From positions 1 to 64,000 of the forward strand of contig UQVK01000002.1 in assembly GCA_900544445.1 (NCBI GenBank): 64,000 nucleotides of DNA, in the 5' to 3' direction. The notes beneath the pieces are model-generated. The model searched no databases and was not told the origin of the DNA. It was given only the letters and a program-made list of their open reading frames with translations. The position numbers and the translations under genes were made by a program. The DNA is from an uncultured Lachnospiraceae bacterium. GTDB taxonomy: Bacteria; Bacillota; Clostridia; Lachnospirales; Lachnospiraceae. Positions 1 to 8,388 of this stretch are shown here, piece after piece (the first letter of the stretch is position 1; every line of letters starts with the position of its first letter).

Positions 1-96
1 GTTACTACCGGCTGAGGCATGGAGAAAGATTGAATAATGTGCCTGATGCGCACTGTTCAATCAGGAGTTTTACTGAAAACTTCCGTGGAGGAAATT
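1..96. other. Left edge, end of an unresolved upstream gene
   Basis: Too short to assign. One frame reads LLPAEAWRKIE and stops at 35-37, which could be the tail of a protein lying outside the window; other frames are also open for part of this stretch. The last ten bases carry the GGAGG ribosome site of the next gene. Confidence 0.3.
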
Positions 97-849
97 ATGA
101 AAATCGCGCTTCGGATGGATGATATTACGGCTGATATGAACTGGGACAATTTTTTCCGGCTGAAGGAGCTTTTCGATAAAGCGGGCGTCCGGCCGCTTCT
201 CGGCGTGGTGCCGGACAACCGGGATGCTTCCCTTTCCTGTATGAAGGAAAGGGCGGACTTCTGGGAGCTTCTCCTGGAGCTGCAGGAGGAGGGGTGGTCC
301 ATCGCACAGCATGGCTGCCGCCACGTGTACACCACGAAAAAGGGCGGACTGTTTCCGCTGAACCAGTTTTCAGAGTTCGCCGGGCTGCCCTATGAGCGGC
401 AGAAAAAACTGATCGCCCATGGAAAGCGTATGCTGGAAGATCACGGGGTGGTGACGGATATTTTCATGGCGCCCGGTCATTCCTTTGATAAAAATACCCT
501 GCGGGCGCTGGGAGAATGCGGATTTTTCTATGTGACTGACGGCTTCGGGAGCGGTCCCTACCGGAGAGAGGGGCTGACCTTCCTTCCCATCGCGCGGAAA
601 AAATCGGCCTGCTTTGGAGACGGAGAAGGGTATACCACCCTGGTGATCCACGCCAATGGCATGAGCGATGCCGAGATCGGCTGGTATGAAAGAATGCTTG
701 CAGAACATGCCGGGAATTTTATCTCCTACGGGCGGCTTCTGGAGCTTCCTGCCGAAGAGCGCGGTTCTGCAGGAAATCTTGCAGAATATGTGCAGGCATG
801 TGGAAAACGCATGGCGGTGCGGGCGCTGTCCGCGTTCCGGCTGAAATAA
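97..849 (+). CDS. Putative polysaccharide deacetylase, DUF2334/NodB-like
   Basis: A 250-aa soluble protein without signal peptide or membrane segment. RMDD at residues 6-9 matches the metal-binding Asp pair of the first deacetylase motif, QHGCRH at 71-76 supplies two histidines, and APGH at 125-128 resembles the third motif. Family knowledge: such proteins remove acetyl groups from sugars using a divalent metal. Being cytosolic, it would act on a precursor rather than a finished polymer (inference). The start was chosen for GGAGG at 87-91; an in-frame ATG further upstream at 37 has no such site. A GT4 gene follows after 41 nt, probably in the same operon. The substrate is unknown. Confidence 0.8.
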   Translation: MKIALRMDDITADMNWDNFFRLKELFDKAGVRPLLGVVPDNRDASLSCMKERADFWELLLELQEEGWSIAQHGCRHVYTTKKGGLFPLNQFSEFAGLPYERQKKLIAHGKRMLEDHGVVTDIFMAPGHSFDKNTLRALGECGFFYVTDGFGSGPYRREGLTFLPIARKKSACFGDGEGYTTLVIHANGMSDAEIGWYERMLAEHAGNFISYGRLLELPAEERGSAGNLAEYVQACGKRMAVRALSAFRLK

Positions 850-890
850 CGGGCAGCCCCGGTGAGAAAAGGAAAAGGAGTACAGAAGGG

Positions 891-2021
891 ATGAGTCAGG
901 GAAACGGACCGGTCAGGGTGCTGCAGGTGCTGGGAGGAACCAGCCTGGGCGGCGCGGAGAGCCGGGTGATGGACAGCTACCGGCATCTGGACAGAAGCCG
1001 GATTCAGTTTGATTTCTGTGTCCATTCACAGGAGGAAGGCTTTTTTGATAAAGAAATTGAAAGCCTGGGCGGGCATATATACCGGGTTCCCCGGTTCCAG
1101 GTGGTAAACTGGCTGGCATACCGGAAGGCCTGGAAGGATTTGTTTCGGGAGCATCCGGGGTACGTGGCGGTACACGGACATATGACCAGCACGGCTTCCA
1201 TTTACCTTCCCATCGCGAAGGCGGCGGGCGTGCCTCTCACCATCGCCCATGCCAGAAGCGCCGGTGTGGATCCCGGGCTGAAGGGTGCCATGACCCGCTT
1301 CCTGCGCAAAAATCTTGGCAAAAAGGCGGATGTGTGCCTGACCTGCTCCCGCCTCGCGGGGGAAGCCGTGTTCGGGGAAAAAATGGTGGCGGCGGGCAGG
1401 GTGACCACCGTCCCCAATGCCATTGACGCCAGGGAATTCGCTTTTTCTGAAAAAAAGCGGAATCAGAAGCGTGCGGAGCTTGGCATCGGCGCGCAGGAAT
1501 TTGTGATCGGCCATGTGGGACGGTTCGGCCACATGAAAAATCACGCATTTCTTCTGGATGTATTTGCGGAGATTTGCAGGAAAGTACCCGATTCCCGTCT
1601 GCTTCTGGTGGGAGAAGGCGGCCTGATGGATTCCGTGCGGGAGAAGGCGGCGTCTCTCGGCCTTTCTGACCGGGTGATTTTCACAGGAAACCAGGCCCAG
1701 GTGGCGGATTTCTACATGACCATGGATTTCTTTGTGTTTCCCTCCATTTTTGAAGGGCTCCCCGGCTCCGTGATCGAGGCGCAGGCATCCGGTCTGCGCT
1801 GTCTGGTGTCGGACAGCGTGACAGATGAGGTTCTGATCACGCCTCTGGCTCAGGCCCGTTCCCTTTCGGAGGGAGCGGCTGCCTGGGCGCAGGAGGTGCT
1901 TGCACGCAGGGATTATGAGAGGAAACAGATGGCGCAGGCCATAAAGGACGCTGGATTCGACGTTTCGGATCAGGTGAAATTTCTGGAGAAGCTTTATTTA
2001 CAGGAGAAGTGTGAAAAATAA
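891..2021 (+). CDS. Glycosyltransferase family 4 (GT-B fold)
   Basis: A 376-aa cytosolic glycosyltransferase. The N-terminal loop GGTSLGGAES (residues 15-24) is typical of GT4 acceptor/donor binding. The C-terminal block with FPSIFEGLPG and a downstream Glu (the E-x7-E motif, around residues 283-298) binds the nucleotide-sugar in this family. It resembles EpsF-type exopolysaccharide transferases. The start ATG follows AAGGAG at 875-880; a longer reading frame overlapping the previous gene has no ribosome site. The stop codon lies inside the left arm of a perfect 14-bp hairpin, which is unusual. Donor and linkage cannot be read from the sequence. Confidence 0.88.
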   Translation: MSQGNGPVRVLQVLGGTSLGGAESRVMDSYRHLDRSRIQFDFCVHSQEEGFFDKEIESLGGHIYRVPRFQVVNWLAYRKAWKDLFREHPGYVAVHGHMTSTASIYLPIAKAAGVPLTIAHARSAGVDPGLKGAMTRFLRKNLGKKADVCLTCSRLAGEAVFGEKMVAAGRVTTVPNAIDAREFAFSEKKRNQKRAELGIGAQEFVIGHVGRFGHMKNHAFLLDVFAEICRKVPDSRLLLVGEGGLMDSVREKAASLGLSDRVIFTGNQAQVADFYMTMDFFVFPSIFEGLPGSVIEAQASGLRCLVSDSVTDEVLITPLAQARSLSEGAAAWAQEVLARRDYERKQMAQAIKDAGFDVSDQVKFLEKLYLQEKCEK

Positions 2022-2160
2022 GCCCGATGGCTTATTTTTCACACGGCAATTTGTGCCGGAGCGTCACAAATTGCTTTGATGGCAGAAGAGAAATTGCATT
2101 CGCAATTTCTCTTCGCCTCGTCGCCGCAAAGCAAAGCATTGCTACGCTCCGAAATGAGGA
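2011..2160. repeat. Run of three perfect hairpins between two GT4 genes
   Basis: Three inverted repeats follow one another. The first has arms 2011-2024 and 2029-2042 (14 bp, loop CGAT). The second has arms 2046-2055 and 2065-2074 (10 bp, 9-nt loop). The third has arms 2085-2097 and 2102-2114 (13 bp, loop ATTC). They fill the gap before the next ribosome site. The core of the first hairpin (30 bases) recurs exactly at 26.45 kb, followed there by a second hairpin related to this one but with changed arms. No T-run follows, so these are not ordinary terminators. Confidence 0.85.
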
Positions 2161-2167
2161 ATCGGCT

Positions 2168-3355
2168 ATGAAGAAAAAATTCATGCTCATCGTGCCCATG
2201 CTGCATCAGGGAGGCTTTGAACGGGTATGCGTTGCCACGGCCCGGCTTCTGGAGCCGTACTACGAAGTTTATATCGTCATTTTCAGCGCGATGGACATCG
2301 CTTACGATATCCGCGGCCTTCATGTGATCGACATTCATATGAAAAGCGTGGAGGGAAAGGCGGGAAAGGTGCTCAATGTATTCCGACGGGCGAAAAGGGT
2401 GGCTGCCCTGAAAGCGGAATATGGCATCGATATCGCCTACAGCTTCGGCCCCACAGCCAATCTGGTGAACGTTTTTTCCGGAATGCGTCCGTTCCGAAAA
2501 GGAGGGGCGGACCGGGCAAAAATCTGGTGCGGCGTGCGCAGCTACATGGACATGGGTAATCCCCGCCTTCTGCGTCTGTTCTGCCGTTATTCGGACCGGG
2601 TGGTTTCCTGCTCAAAGCTGATTCAGCGGGAGCTGGAAGCCCATTTTTCCTGTCAGAAGGTCTGTACCCTGTACAATCCCTTTGAACTGGCCGGTATCCA
2701 GGCTCAGGCGAGAGAGGTGGGGGAGAAGGAACGGCTTCCTTTTGCAGGCTGCAGCCGGGTGATCGTCTCCATGGGACGCCAGGATGATGTGAAGGGCTTC
2801 TGGCATCTGCTCAAAAGCTTTTCCCTGCTTCACCGGAAATACGAAGACGCCAGACTTCTGATCGTGGGCGAGGGCGATTTTAAGGAATACTGGAAGCTGG
2901 CGGAGGATCTGGGCATTCAGGATGCGGTGAGCTTTCCTGGCGTGAAGAAAAATCCCTTCCCCTGGCTGGCACTTGGGCGCATGTATGTGATGACTTCTAT
3001 CAACGAAGGCTTTCCCAACGTGCTGGTGGAAGCCATGGCTCTTGGCATCCCTGTCATTTCCACCAACTGCATGACCGGCCCCGCCGAGATTCTGGCAGAG
3101 GATTTTGACGCGGTTTCCGGCCGCCAGGAATATCTGGATGCGGACTACGGGATTCTGATTCCGGTGATGGACGCAGCGAAGGATCTGGACGCCGATCGGA
3201 TTACGGAGGAAGAGAGGATGCTTGCTGAGCAGATGGAAAGGCTGCTTTCCGATGAGGCGCTGTATGAGAAATACAGTCAGGCTGCGGTAAGGCGTGCGGC
3301 GCAGTTTTCCGGAGAAGCCTACGTGGAGCGGATCCGGGGGATGGCGGAGGAATAA
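2168..3355 (+). CDS. Glycosyltransferase family 4 (GT-B fold)
   Basis: A 395-aa GT4 protein. HQGGFERV at residues 13-20 is the N-terminal loop, and EGFPNVLVEAMALG near residue 281 is the nucleotide-sugar-binding E-x7-E block. It resembles GalNAc/GlcNAc transferases of capsule clusters. The start follows GAGGA at 2156-2160. The frame stays open upstream through the hairpin run, but conserved sequence begins only at this ATG. It is the last gene of the left-flank operon and ends just before a bidirectional terminator. Specificity is not known. Confidence 0.87.
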   Translation: MKKKFMLIVPMLHQGGFERVCVATARLLEPYYEVYIVIFSAMDIAYDIRGLHVIDIHMKSVEGKAGKVLNVFRRAKRVAALKAEYGIDIAYSFGPTANLVNVFSGMRPFRKGGADRAKIWCGVRSYMDMGNPRLLRLFCRYSDRVVSCSKLIQRELEAHFSCQKVCTLYNPFELAGIQAQAREVGEKERLPFAGCSRVIVSMGRQDDVKGFWHLLKSFSLLHRKYEDARLLIVGEGDFKEYWKLAEDLGIQDAVSFPGVKKNPFPWLALGRMYVMTSINEGFPNVLVEAMALGIPVISTNCMTGPAEILAEDFDAVSGRQEYLDADYGILIPVMDAAKDLDADRITEEERMLAEQMERLLSDEALYEKYSQAAVRRAAQFSGEAYVERIRGMAEE

Positions 3356-3391
3356 GGATGGGAGATATGGGCTAGAGCGGTATATTTGTAG

Positions 3392-3440
3392 AAAAAAGTC
3401 TGAAAAATCAGGAATAATATCCTGAGTTTCAGACTTTTTA
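3392..3440. terminator. Bidirectional intrinsic terminator between convergent genes
   Basis: Inverted repeat: AAAAAGTCTGAAA, then a TCAGGA/TCCTGA inner stem, then TTTCAGACTTTTT. The A-run on the left and T-run on the right make it usable from both sides. It separates the + strand GT4 gene from the convergent - strand ATPase gene, exactly where such an element is expected. Confidence 0.9.
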
Positions 3441-3473
3441 TAATATTCTGACAATAAACCTGATATTCTCTTC

Positions 3474-5204
3474 CTACAGCTTCAGCCCCCGGTACCGGTT
3501 AAAGCAGGCGAAGATTTCCTGCCGTCTGGGCATGGCCAGATCAGTGGGAAGATAACCGCCCGCAGAAAGCCCGGCCAGGCCCTTCTGGTCCATCAGGGCG
3601 CAGATGGCGTCCACAAGCTGGGTCAGGGTCTTCCGGCCGTCCAGCAGGTTCTTTTCCGCAAGTGCCAGGATGTAGGAGAGCGCGGCGGTCTGTTCCTGGT
3701 CCGCAAGCTGCTCCAGATAACGAAGGTCAATGTTTTCATGACCGAGCTGTACGTCGTCCGTCCCGCGCGTTCTGGTTTTCAGGCGGTCGTCTCTGCGCAG
3801 GGCCATGTTGCAGGTGGGAACACGCTGAAAAGAGGGAAGCGCGGGATCGGGCAGCTTCTGTACGACGGGACGTCCCTGGACGGCCGCAGCTGCGGAGGCG
3901 TACTGCCCGGCTTCTTTTTTGGCAAATTCCGTGATGTCCTTCGGCACATAGCGGTCCATCTGCAGGATGGTGTCCGCAATATAAAAGTACGCGCCGGAGC
4001 TCCCGGCAACCAGGATGGAGGAAATGCCGCATTTCTCATAGAGGAAGCGGGCGCGCTCGATGAACGGCGTGATGGGCTCCTCCTCCCGGCAGACCACCCG
4101 CTGCATCAGCTCGTCGCGGATCATGAAATTGGTGGCGCAGGTATCCTCGTCGATGAGAAAGACCTTCGCGCCGCTCTCCATCCCCTCGATCACATTGGCG
4201 GCCTGTGAGGTGCTGCCGCTTGCGTCCTCAGAGTAGAAGGCCCGGGTGTCCTTTTTGTTGGGCAGGTTGTTGATGAACATGGAAATATCCGTTTTCTTGA
4301 TGCTGCGCCCGTCCTCGGCACGGATTTTCAGCGCGGAATCATCGGTGATCACATACTCTCTTCCGTCGCCCGCGATGTGGTTATATACGCCCAGTTCCAG
4401 CGCTTCCAGCAGGGTGGATTTTCCGTGATAGCCGCCGCCCACGATCAGGGTGATGCCCCTGCGGATTCCCATGCCGGAAAGGGGGCCGTGGTGGGGCAGG
4501 TCGAGGGTGACCTCCATGGACTTCGGAGAGACAAAAGGAATGCCGTCCTTCATGGGCCGGTCCGATACGCCGGACTGGCGGGGCAGGATGGAGCCGTTCG
4601 CCACGAAAGCGCACAGTCCAAGGGAGGCGAGCTGAGAGCGGATGAACTGCTGATCCTCGGCCAGATGGATGACGGACTGTACCTTTGCGGCGGGAAGCCT
4701 GCGGTAAAACAATGTGGCTGTGACACAGGCCGGAAGGAACTCAAAGAGAATGCGCTCCAGCTGGGAGGCGTTGATGGTCCGGCCATTTGCGGGAAAACCC
4801 ACGGAAAAGCGCACTAGAAGCTGGCCGTCCGCCGGACGGATGGTGACGGCGGAGCGCTCCAGAATTTTCTGGCCGCAGCGGCTTACCGAAATCAGACCGC
4901 TTTTTCCGGAGCCTTTGGCCTTAAAGGTGTATTTTTCAATTTCCTGATAAAACAACCGGTTCAGGTAGTCCTGCAGGGCGATGCGGCAGTGTTTTTCCTT
5001 ATAATAGGCGGGCGGAAAGGCCGCCTTTGCGCCGTCAATCTGGACGCTGAGCCGGGAAGGGGAGGCAAAGGGATCTCCCTGTACATGATCGATTCCAAGA
5101 ACGAAGCTCCCGAAGGAATAGGCCCCTCTCAGATCCTTGTAGGCCGGGTAGCTTTTATGGTCCACTGCGCGCAGCATGCGCCTTAAAACTTCTGAACTTT
5201 TCAT
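3474..5204 (-). CDS. ABC-ATPase domain protein (predicted ABC-class ATPase)
   Basis: A 576-aa stand-alone ABC-type ATPase without membrane segments. The Walker A motif GGGYHGKST is at residues 256-264. A signature-like SGSTSQAANVIE and the Walker B VFLIDEDT follow within about 130 residues. The central ATPase is flanked by long N- and C-terminal regions, as in the 'ABC-ATPase domain' family widespread in Firmicutes, whose role is not established. The start was chosen because AAAGGA lies just upstream of MKSSEV; a 36-residue upstream extension lacks one. It is transcribed alone and against its neighbours, with a promoter at 5311-5339 and the shared terminator. It is not part of the glycan pathway. 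Confidence 0.88.
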   Translation of the reverse strand: MKSSEVLRRMLRAVDHKSYPAYKDLRGAYSFGSFVLGIDHVQGDPFASPSRLSVQIDGAKAAFPPAYYKEKHCRIALQDYLNRLFYQEIEKYTFKAKGSGKSGLISVSRCGQKILERSAVTIRPADGQLLVRFSVGFPANGRTINASQLERILFEFLPACVTATLFYRRLPAAKVQSVIHLAEDQQFIRSQLASLGLCAFVANGSILPRQSGVSDRPMKDGIPFVSPKSMEVTLDLPHHGPLSGMGIRRGITLIVGGGYHGKSTLLEALELGVYNHIAGDGREYVITDDSALKIRAEDGRSIKKTDISMFINNLPNKKDTRAFYSEDASGSTSQAANVIEGMESGAKVFLIDEDTCATNFMIRDELMQRVVCREEEPITPFIERARFLYEKCGISSILVAGSSGAYFYIADTILQMDRYVPKDITEFAKKEAGQYASAAAAVQGRPVVQKLPDPALPSFQRVPTCNMALRRDDRLKTRTRGTDDVQLGHENIDLRYLEQLADQEQTAALSYILALAEKNLLDGRKTLTQLVDAICALMDQKGLAGLSAGGYLPTDLAMPRRQEIFACFNRYRGLKL

Positions 5205-5310
5205 AATAAAATCCTTTCTTTCATAAAAAACAAAAAATATATTTGAATTTTCAGATAAATCCCGTCCGGCTGGAGACTCTTTCAAAACGGCTGCGGGACG
5301 GAACAGCTTC

Positions 5311-5339
5311 AATTTATCACAGAAGAAGATTTTTTACAA
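5311..5339 (-). promoter_or_regulatory. Sigma-A-like promoter of the ABC-ATPase gene
   Basis: Read on the - strand: -35 TTGTAA (5339-5334), a 17-bp spacer, and -10 TAAATT (5316-5311). It lies about 107 bp before the ATPase start and faces it. Confidence 0.6.
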
Positions 5340-5402
5340 ATGTTCTGAAGCGGAAGCTACCGGGTTACATGTGCAGGGGGCGGGAACGGACTGCAAAAAG
5401 GA

Positions 5403-5431
5403 TTGCAGATTACAAATCGGTATGATATGAT
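5403..5431 (+). promoter_or_regulatory. Possible distal promoter upstream of the Rpn-like gene
   Basis: TTGCAG, a 17-bp spacer and TATGAT. A transcript from here would have a leader of about 250 nt before the nuclease gene. It is secondary to the stronger proximal site. Confidence 0.4.
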
Positions 5432-5635
5432 GATTTTACTTATAGAGCTTCCTGCATACGGCAGGGAGAAAGATATTCCTGAAAAAGATTCTTTTTTCAC
5501 AATCATTTCTGAAAAATGTGTTCTTTTGGAACAGTTCGTTCCACAGATCCGATCAGGAGAGAATTGCAACCGAAAATGACAGGCAGGGATACTGCGGAGC
5601 GTTGCTCAGACAGACTCTTTCGCAGGGGGATCCGA

Positions 5636-5664
5636 TTGCGGTCTTATGTCCCGCCATGTATAAT
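5636..5664 (+). promoter_or_regulatory. Sigma-A-like promoter of the Rpn-like gene
   Basis: TTGCGG (5636-5641), a 17-bp spacer and a perfect TATAAT (5659-5664). The start codon lies 20 bp beyond the -10 element, giving a very short leader with AAGGA as ribosome site. Confidence 0.75.
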
Positions 5665-5684
5665 GAACGAAAGGACTAAGATGC

Positions 5685-6725
5685 ATGGGAAAAAACGATG
5701 TTGCCCTTGGTGCCTATTTTTCAGATCCACAGATCTTTGCGGATCTGTTCAACGCCTGGATGTATGGCGGAAAGCAGGTGATCGATCCCGGAAGCCTGAT
5801 GACAGAAGATTCCGTTCAGCCCCGGCCGGAATACGCGCGGCCTTACAAGCATGTCAGGGATGTGGTGAAAATGTACCAGAAGGACGGCGTACAGCTGGTG
5901 CTTCTGGGCATTGAAAACCAGGAACAGGTCGATTACAGCGCGCCGGTCCGCATCATGCAGTTTGACGGCGCGGACTATCAGAATCAGGTACGAAGAACGG
6001 AAGAGGAAAACAGGAAGCGCCTGGGTCTGAAAACCGGCCTCCCCGCCTTCTTTCGGGAGGACAGAATTGTGCCGGTGATCACTCTGATCCTGTATTTCGG
6101 AGAAGAAGAATGGGACCGGCCGGTGCGGCTTCATGACATGCTGGCATTTCCGGAGAAAGACAGCATGATCCGCTCTCTGGTTCCGGACTATCCGATCCAT
6201 GTCATTTCTGTCAGGCGGAATGGTTCAGCGGGAATAGATATCAGCTTGCTGCATACGGAACTGAGGCAGGTGTTCGGCTTTCTCCAGTATCAGGAGGATA
6301 AGGAGGGGCTGAAGCGGTATGTGGAAGAAAACCGTGCTGTATTTTCACATCTTTCCAGCAATGCTGCGATTTTTCTGGCGGCGTCGGCGCATGAAACGAG
6401 ACTGTTGAAAGGATTGAACAGAAAGGAGGAGCATTACGATATGTGCAGAGCGTTGGATGAATGGTACGCGGATGGCGTGAGCGAAGGGGAGAAAATCGGC
6501 GAAAAGAGAGGGGAGGAAAGAGGGAAAAAGATTGGAGAACGAAACGGAATATGCAAGGGAGTGTCTGCGGCGCTCCTGCGGATTCTGGAAAAGAAGGGAA
6601 GTGTGCCGGAAAAATGCCTGACGTATATTTCCTCCCAGAAGAACATGGACAGACTGAACCAGCTTCTGGATCTGGCTGTGGCTTCGGAAACGGTGGCGGA
6701 ATTTGAAAAGAAGGCGGGGATTTGA
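5685..6725 (+). CDS. Rpn/YhgA-like PD-(D/E)XK nuclease family protein
   Basis: A 346-aa protein of the Rpn family (formerly 'putative transposase, YhgA-like'). The region LVLLGIENQEQVDYSAPVRI near residues 70-89 is the family's nuclease core, with E-x-Q in place of E-x-K. The C-terminal third carries a run of GEK/GEE/GKK repeats (near residues 265-285), typical of these proteins. Family knowledge: E. coli Rpn proteins nick DNA, promote RecA-independent recombination and are linked to horizontal transfer; they are not IS transposases. The gene has its own TATAAT promoter and stands alone, at the left border of the glycan locus. Its cellular role is uncertain. Confidence 0.85.
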   Translation: MGKNDVALGAYFSDPQIFADLFNAWMYGGKQVIDPGSLMTEDSVQPRPEYARPYKHVRDVVKMYQKDGVQLVLLGIENQEQVDYSAPVRIMQFDGADYQNQVRRTEEENRKRLGLKTGLPAFFREDRIVPVITLILYFGEEEWDRPVRLHDMLAFPEKDSMIRSLVPDYPIHVISVRRNGSAGIDISLLHTELRQVFGFLQYQEDKEGLKRYVEENRAVFSHLSSNAAIFLAASAHETRLLKGLNRKEEHYDMCRALDEWYADGVSEGEKIGEKRGEERGKKIGERNGICKGVSAALLRILEKKGSVPEKCLTYISSQKNMDRLNQLLDLAVASETVAEFEKKAGI

Positions 6726-6761
6726 AAAGGTGGGGGGATCCCTGACGCATTTCATGCCCTC

Positions 6762-7100
6762 CCGGCTGCACGAAATAAAGGTATTGGCCCCGATCGCCGT
6801 GCAGGTTCAAGACCTGCGGTCTTTCGCTTAGCGGCTGTCGCCGCATATCCGGAAAAACGGGAAAAACGTCCGGGAAATATCCAGCCCTGCGGGCTGGCTG
6901 CTTCCCGTCCGCTTCTCCCGTTCTTCCGGCTGCACGGAATAAAGGTATTGGTACCGATCGCCGTGCAGGCTCAAGACCTGCGGTCTTTCGCTTAGCGGCT
7001 GTCGCCGCATATCCGGAAGAACGAGAAACGCCCGGGGAAAACAGTCAGCCTGCGGCCGACCGTCCTCCCCGGGCATTTCCCATTCTTCCGGCTGCACGGC
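6762..7100. repeat. Two-and-a-bit copies of a 163-bp palindrome-rich element
   Basis: A core of about 90 bp (6762-6852) recurs at 6926-7016 with few differences, and its first 12 bases begin a third time at 7088. Inside the core, CTGCACG (6766-6772) pairs with CGTGCAG (6798-6804). The latter overlaps the left arm of GCAGGT/ACCTGC (6801-6806/6812-6817), so the two stems exclude each other. Each core is followed by a long segmented hairpin. The first, 6849-6929, has stems CCGGAA/TTCCGG, ACGGGA/TCCCGT, CGGGAA/TTCCCG and CCAGCCC/GGGCTGG. The second, 7013-7091, has 9-bp outer and inner stems with different sequence. Both ends keep CCGGAA/TTCCGG. Confidence 0.88.
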
Positions 7101-7119
7101 TCGTAGCGTTGGAAAAATC

Positions 7120-7148
7120 TTGTCATTAAAAGGTGATTGTGTTAAACT
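7120..7148 (+). promoter_or_regulatory. Sigma-A-like promoter of glycan locus 1
   Basis: TTGTCA (7120-7125), a 17-bp spacer and TAAACT (7143-7148), about 87 bp before the first GT4 gene. No other clear promoter was seen in the following 29 kb of co-oriented genes, so this may drive a very long transcript. Confidence 0.7.
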
Positions 7149-7234
7149 GAAGTGATTATAAGCATTCAAAAAGCCGCAGAAGGCGGCGGAAGAATGGCAG
7201 ATACGGTTGAATTGCGGGAGTATCGGAGGAAGGC

Positions 7235-8332
7235 ATGCGCAGGATTGCGTTTCATTTGAACTGTCTGGAGCAGGGCGGGGCGGAACGGGTGGTCACGAAC
7301 CTGGCTCATCAGTTTTATGCCGAAGGGTATGAGGTATTCATAGCCACGGAATGGTTTGGAGAAAATGAATTTCAGATAGATGAAGGCATTCAGCGGGTTC
7401 ATGTGGGACTGACGGAAGAAGATAAGAGGCAGAGCCGGGCGGTGCAGATCGTGCGACGGGTGACGCATCTGCGGCAGTTTGTGAAGAAGTATCAGCCGGA
7501 TGTGCTGATCGCCTTTGCGCAGAAGGCGAATTACCGGGCGCTGATGGCGACCGTGGGAATGAAGGTCCCGGTCATCATTTCGATACGGACCGATCCGGTG
7601 GGGCATTATGATTCTCTGGCGGATAAGATTCAGATACCGCTCCTGTTTCCCAGGGCCGCAGGCTGCGTGTTCCAGACGCAGGGGCAGAAAGAATTTTTCC
7701 CGGAGGGGACGCAGCGGAAATCCAGAATCATTTTAAATCCCATCAATGACAAGTATATCGGTGTGCCGCGTCCTGAAAAGCGCACGAAGACGGTGGTGCA
7801 GTCGGGCAGGCTGGTGGACTTCAAGAATCAGCTCATGCTCATCCGCGCTTTTGTGAAGGTGCATGAAAAGCATCCGGACTATGACCTGAAGATTTACGGC
7901 GGTGATTCCTTTGACGGGACGAAGGAGCTTCTGGAAGCGCTGATCGCGGAAAAACACGCGGAAAGCTTCGTGACACTGATGGGAGCGAGCGACGAGCTGG
8001 AGAAGGTTTTGAACGATGCGGCTGTTTATGCTTTCTCTTCCGACTGGGAGGGGCTTCCCAACGCCCTTCTGGAAGCCATGGCTCTGGGACTTCCCATCGT
8101 GGCGACGGACTGTCCCTGCGGAGGGCCGCGGACAGTGATGCAGGACGGTTATAACGGACTTCTGGTTCCCATCAAGGATGAAGACGCGATGGCGGCGGGA
8201 ATCTGCCGGCTGATCGAGAATCCCGAAGAGGCCGAACGTCTTGGCGAGAATGCCAGAAAGATTGCGGAAATTGCAAACGGCCAGGCGGTATTTGAACAGT
8301 GGAGAGATTATATCGAGACTTTGATCGGCTGA
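7235..8332 (+). CDS. Glycosyltransferase family 4, first gene of locus 1
   Basis: A 365-aa GT4 protein. GGAERVVTNLA (residues 14-24) is the N-terminal loop, and EGLPNALLEAMALG near 272-285 followed by TDCPCGGPR forms the donor site. The distinctive DCPCGGPR block is shared with the GT4 four kb downstream, so the two are likely paralogues with related (often GalNAc-type) specificity. The start follows GGAGGA at 7225-7230. It is the promoter-proximal gene of a long operon, so it may add an early sugar, although gene order does not prove this. Confidence 0.9.
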   Translation: MRRIAFHLNCLEQGGAERVVTNLAHQFYAEGYEVFIATEWFGENEFQIDEGIQRVHVGLTEEDKRQSRAVQIVRRVTHLRQFVKKYQPDVLIAFAQKANYRALMATVGMKVPVIISIRTDPVGHYDSLADKIQIPLLFPRAAGCVFQTQGQKEFFPEGTQRKSRIILNPINDKYIGVPRPEKRTKTVVQSGRLVDFKNQLMLIRAFVKVHEKHPDYDLKIYGGDSFDGTKELLEALIAEKHAESFVTLMGASDELEKVLNDAAVYAFSSDWEGLPNALLEAMALGLPIVATDCPCGGPRTVMQDGYNGLLVPIKDEDAMAAGICRLIENPEEAERLGENARKIAEIANGQAVFEQWRDYIETLIG

Positions 8333-8388
8333 AGCTGGTCAGAGTCTTATGCCGGGCGGCCGTCAAAACGGATATGGAGATTACAGAC

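Larger units (their letters stand above)
5205..5684. other. Divergent intergenic region with three promoters
   Basis: This 480-bp gap separates the - strand ATPase from the + strand nuclease. It holds one promoter for the ATPase and two candidate promoters for the nuclease (listed separately), plus small hairpins such as GGAAC/GTTCC near 5529-5543 and CCTGC/GCAGG near 5451-5465. No convincing gene or riboswitch was seen. Confidence 0.6.
6726..7234. other. Non-coding stretch holding the palindromic repeat and the locus 1 promoter
   Basis: This 509-bp gap has no convincing gene. The reading frames that cross it on the - strand repeat the same short peptide (MRRQPLSERPQVL...) twice simply because the DNA is repeated. 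It contains two copies of a palindrome-rich element and, at its right end, the promoter and ribosome site of the next operon. Confidence 0.7.

Noticed and set aside
2011..2042. Perfect hairpin at the end of the GT4 gene as an intrinsic terminator
   Set aside because: No T-run follows the right arm, and two more hairpins plus the next gene follow immediately.
2612..3454. Long - strand open frame opposite the GT4 gene
   Set aside because: It is a shadow of a well-supported GT4 coding region and has no recognisable domain; similar long antisense frames occur opposite most GC-rich genes here.
5685..6725. IS element, because this family was once called a putative transposase
   Set aside because: No inverted terminal repeats or target duplication were seen, and Rpn proteins are PD-(D/E)XK nucleases rather than DDE transposases.
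6241..7169. Open frames on the - strand with the repeated peptide MRRQPLSERPQVL
   Set aside because: They follow from the duplicated DNA and, in part, from the antisense of the nuclease gene. They have no convincing ribosome sites or known domain.
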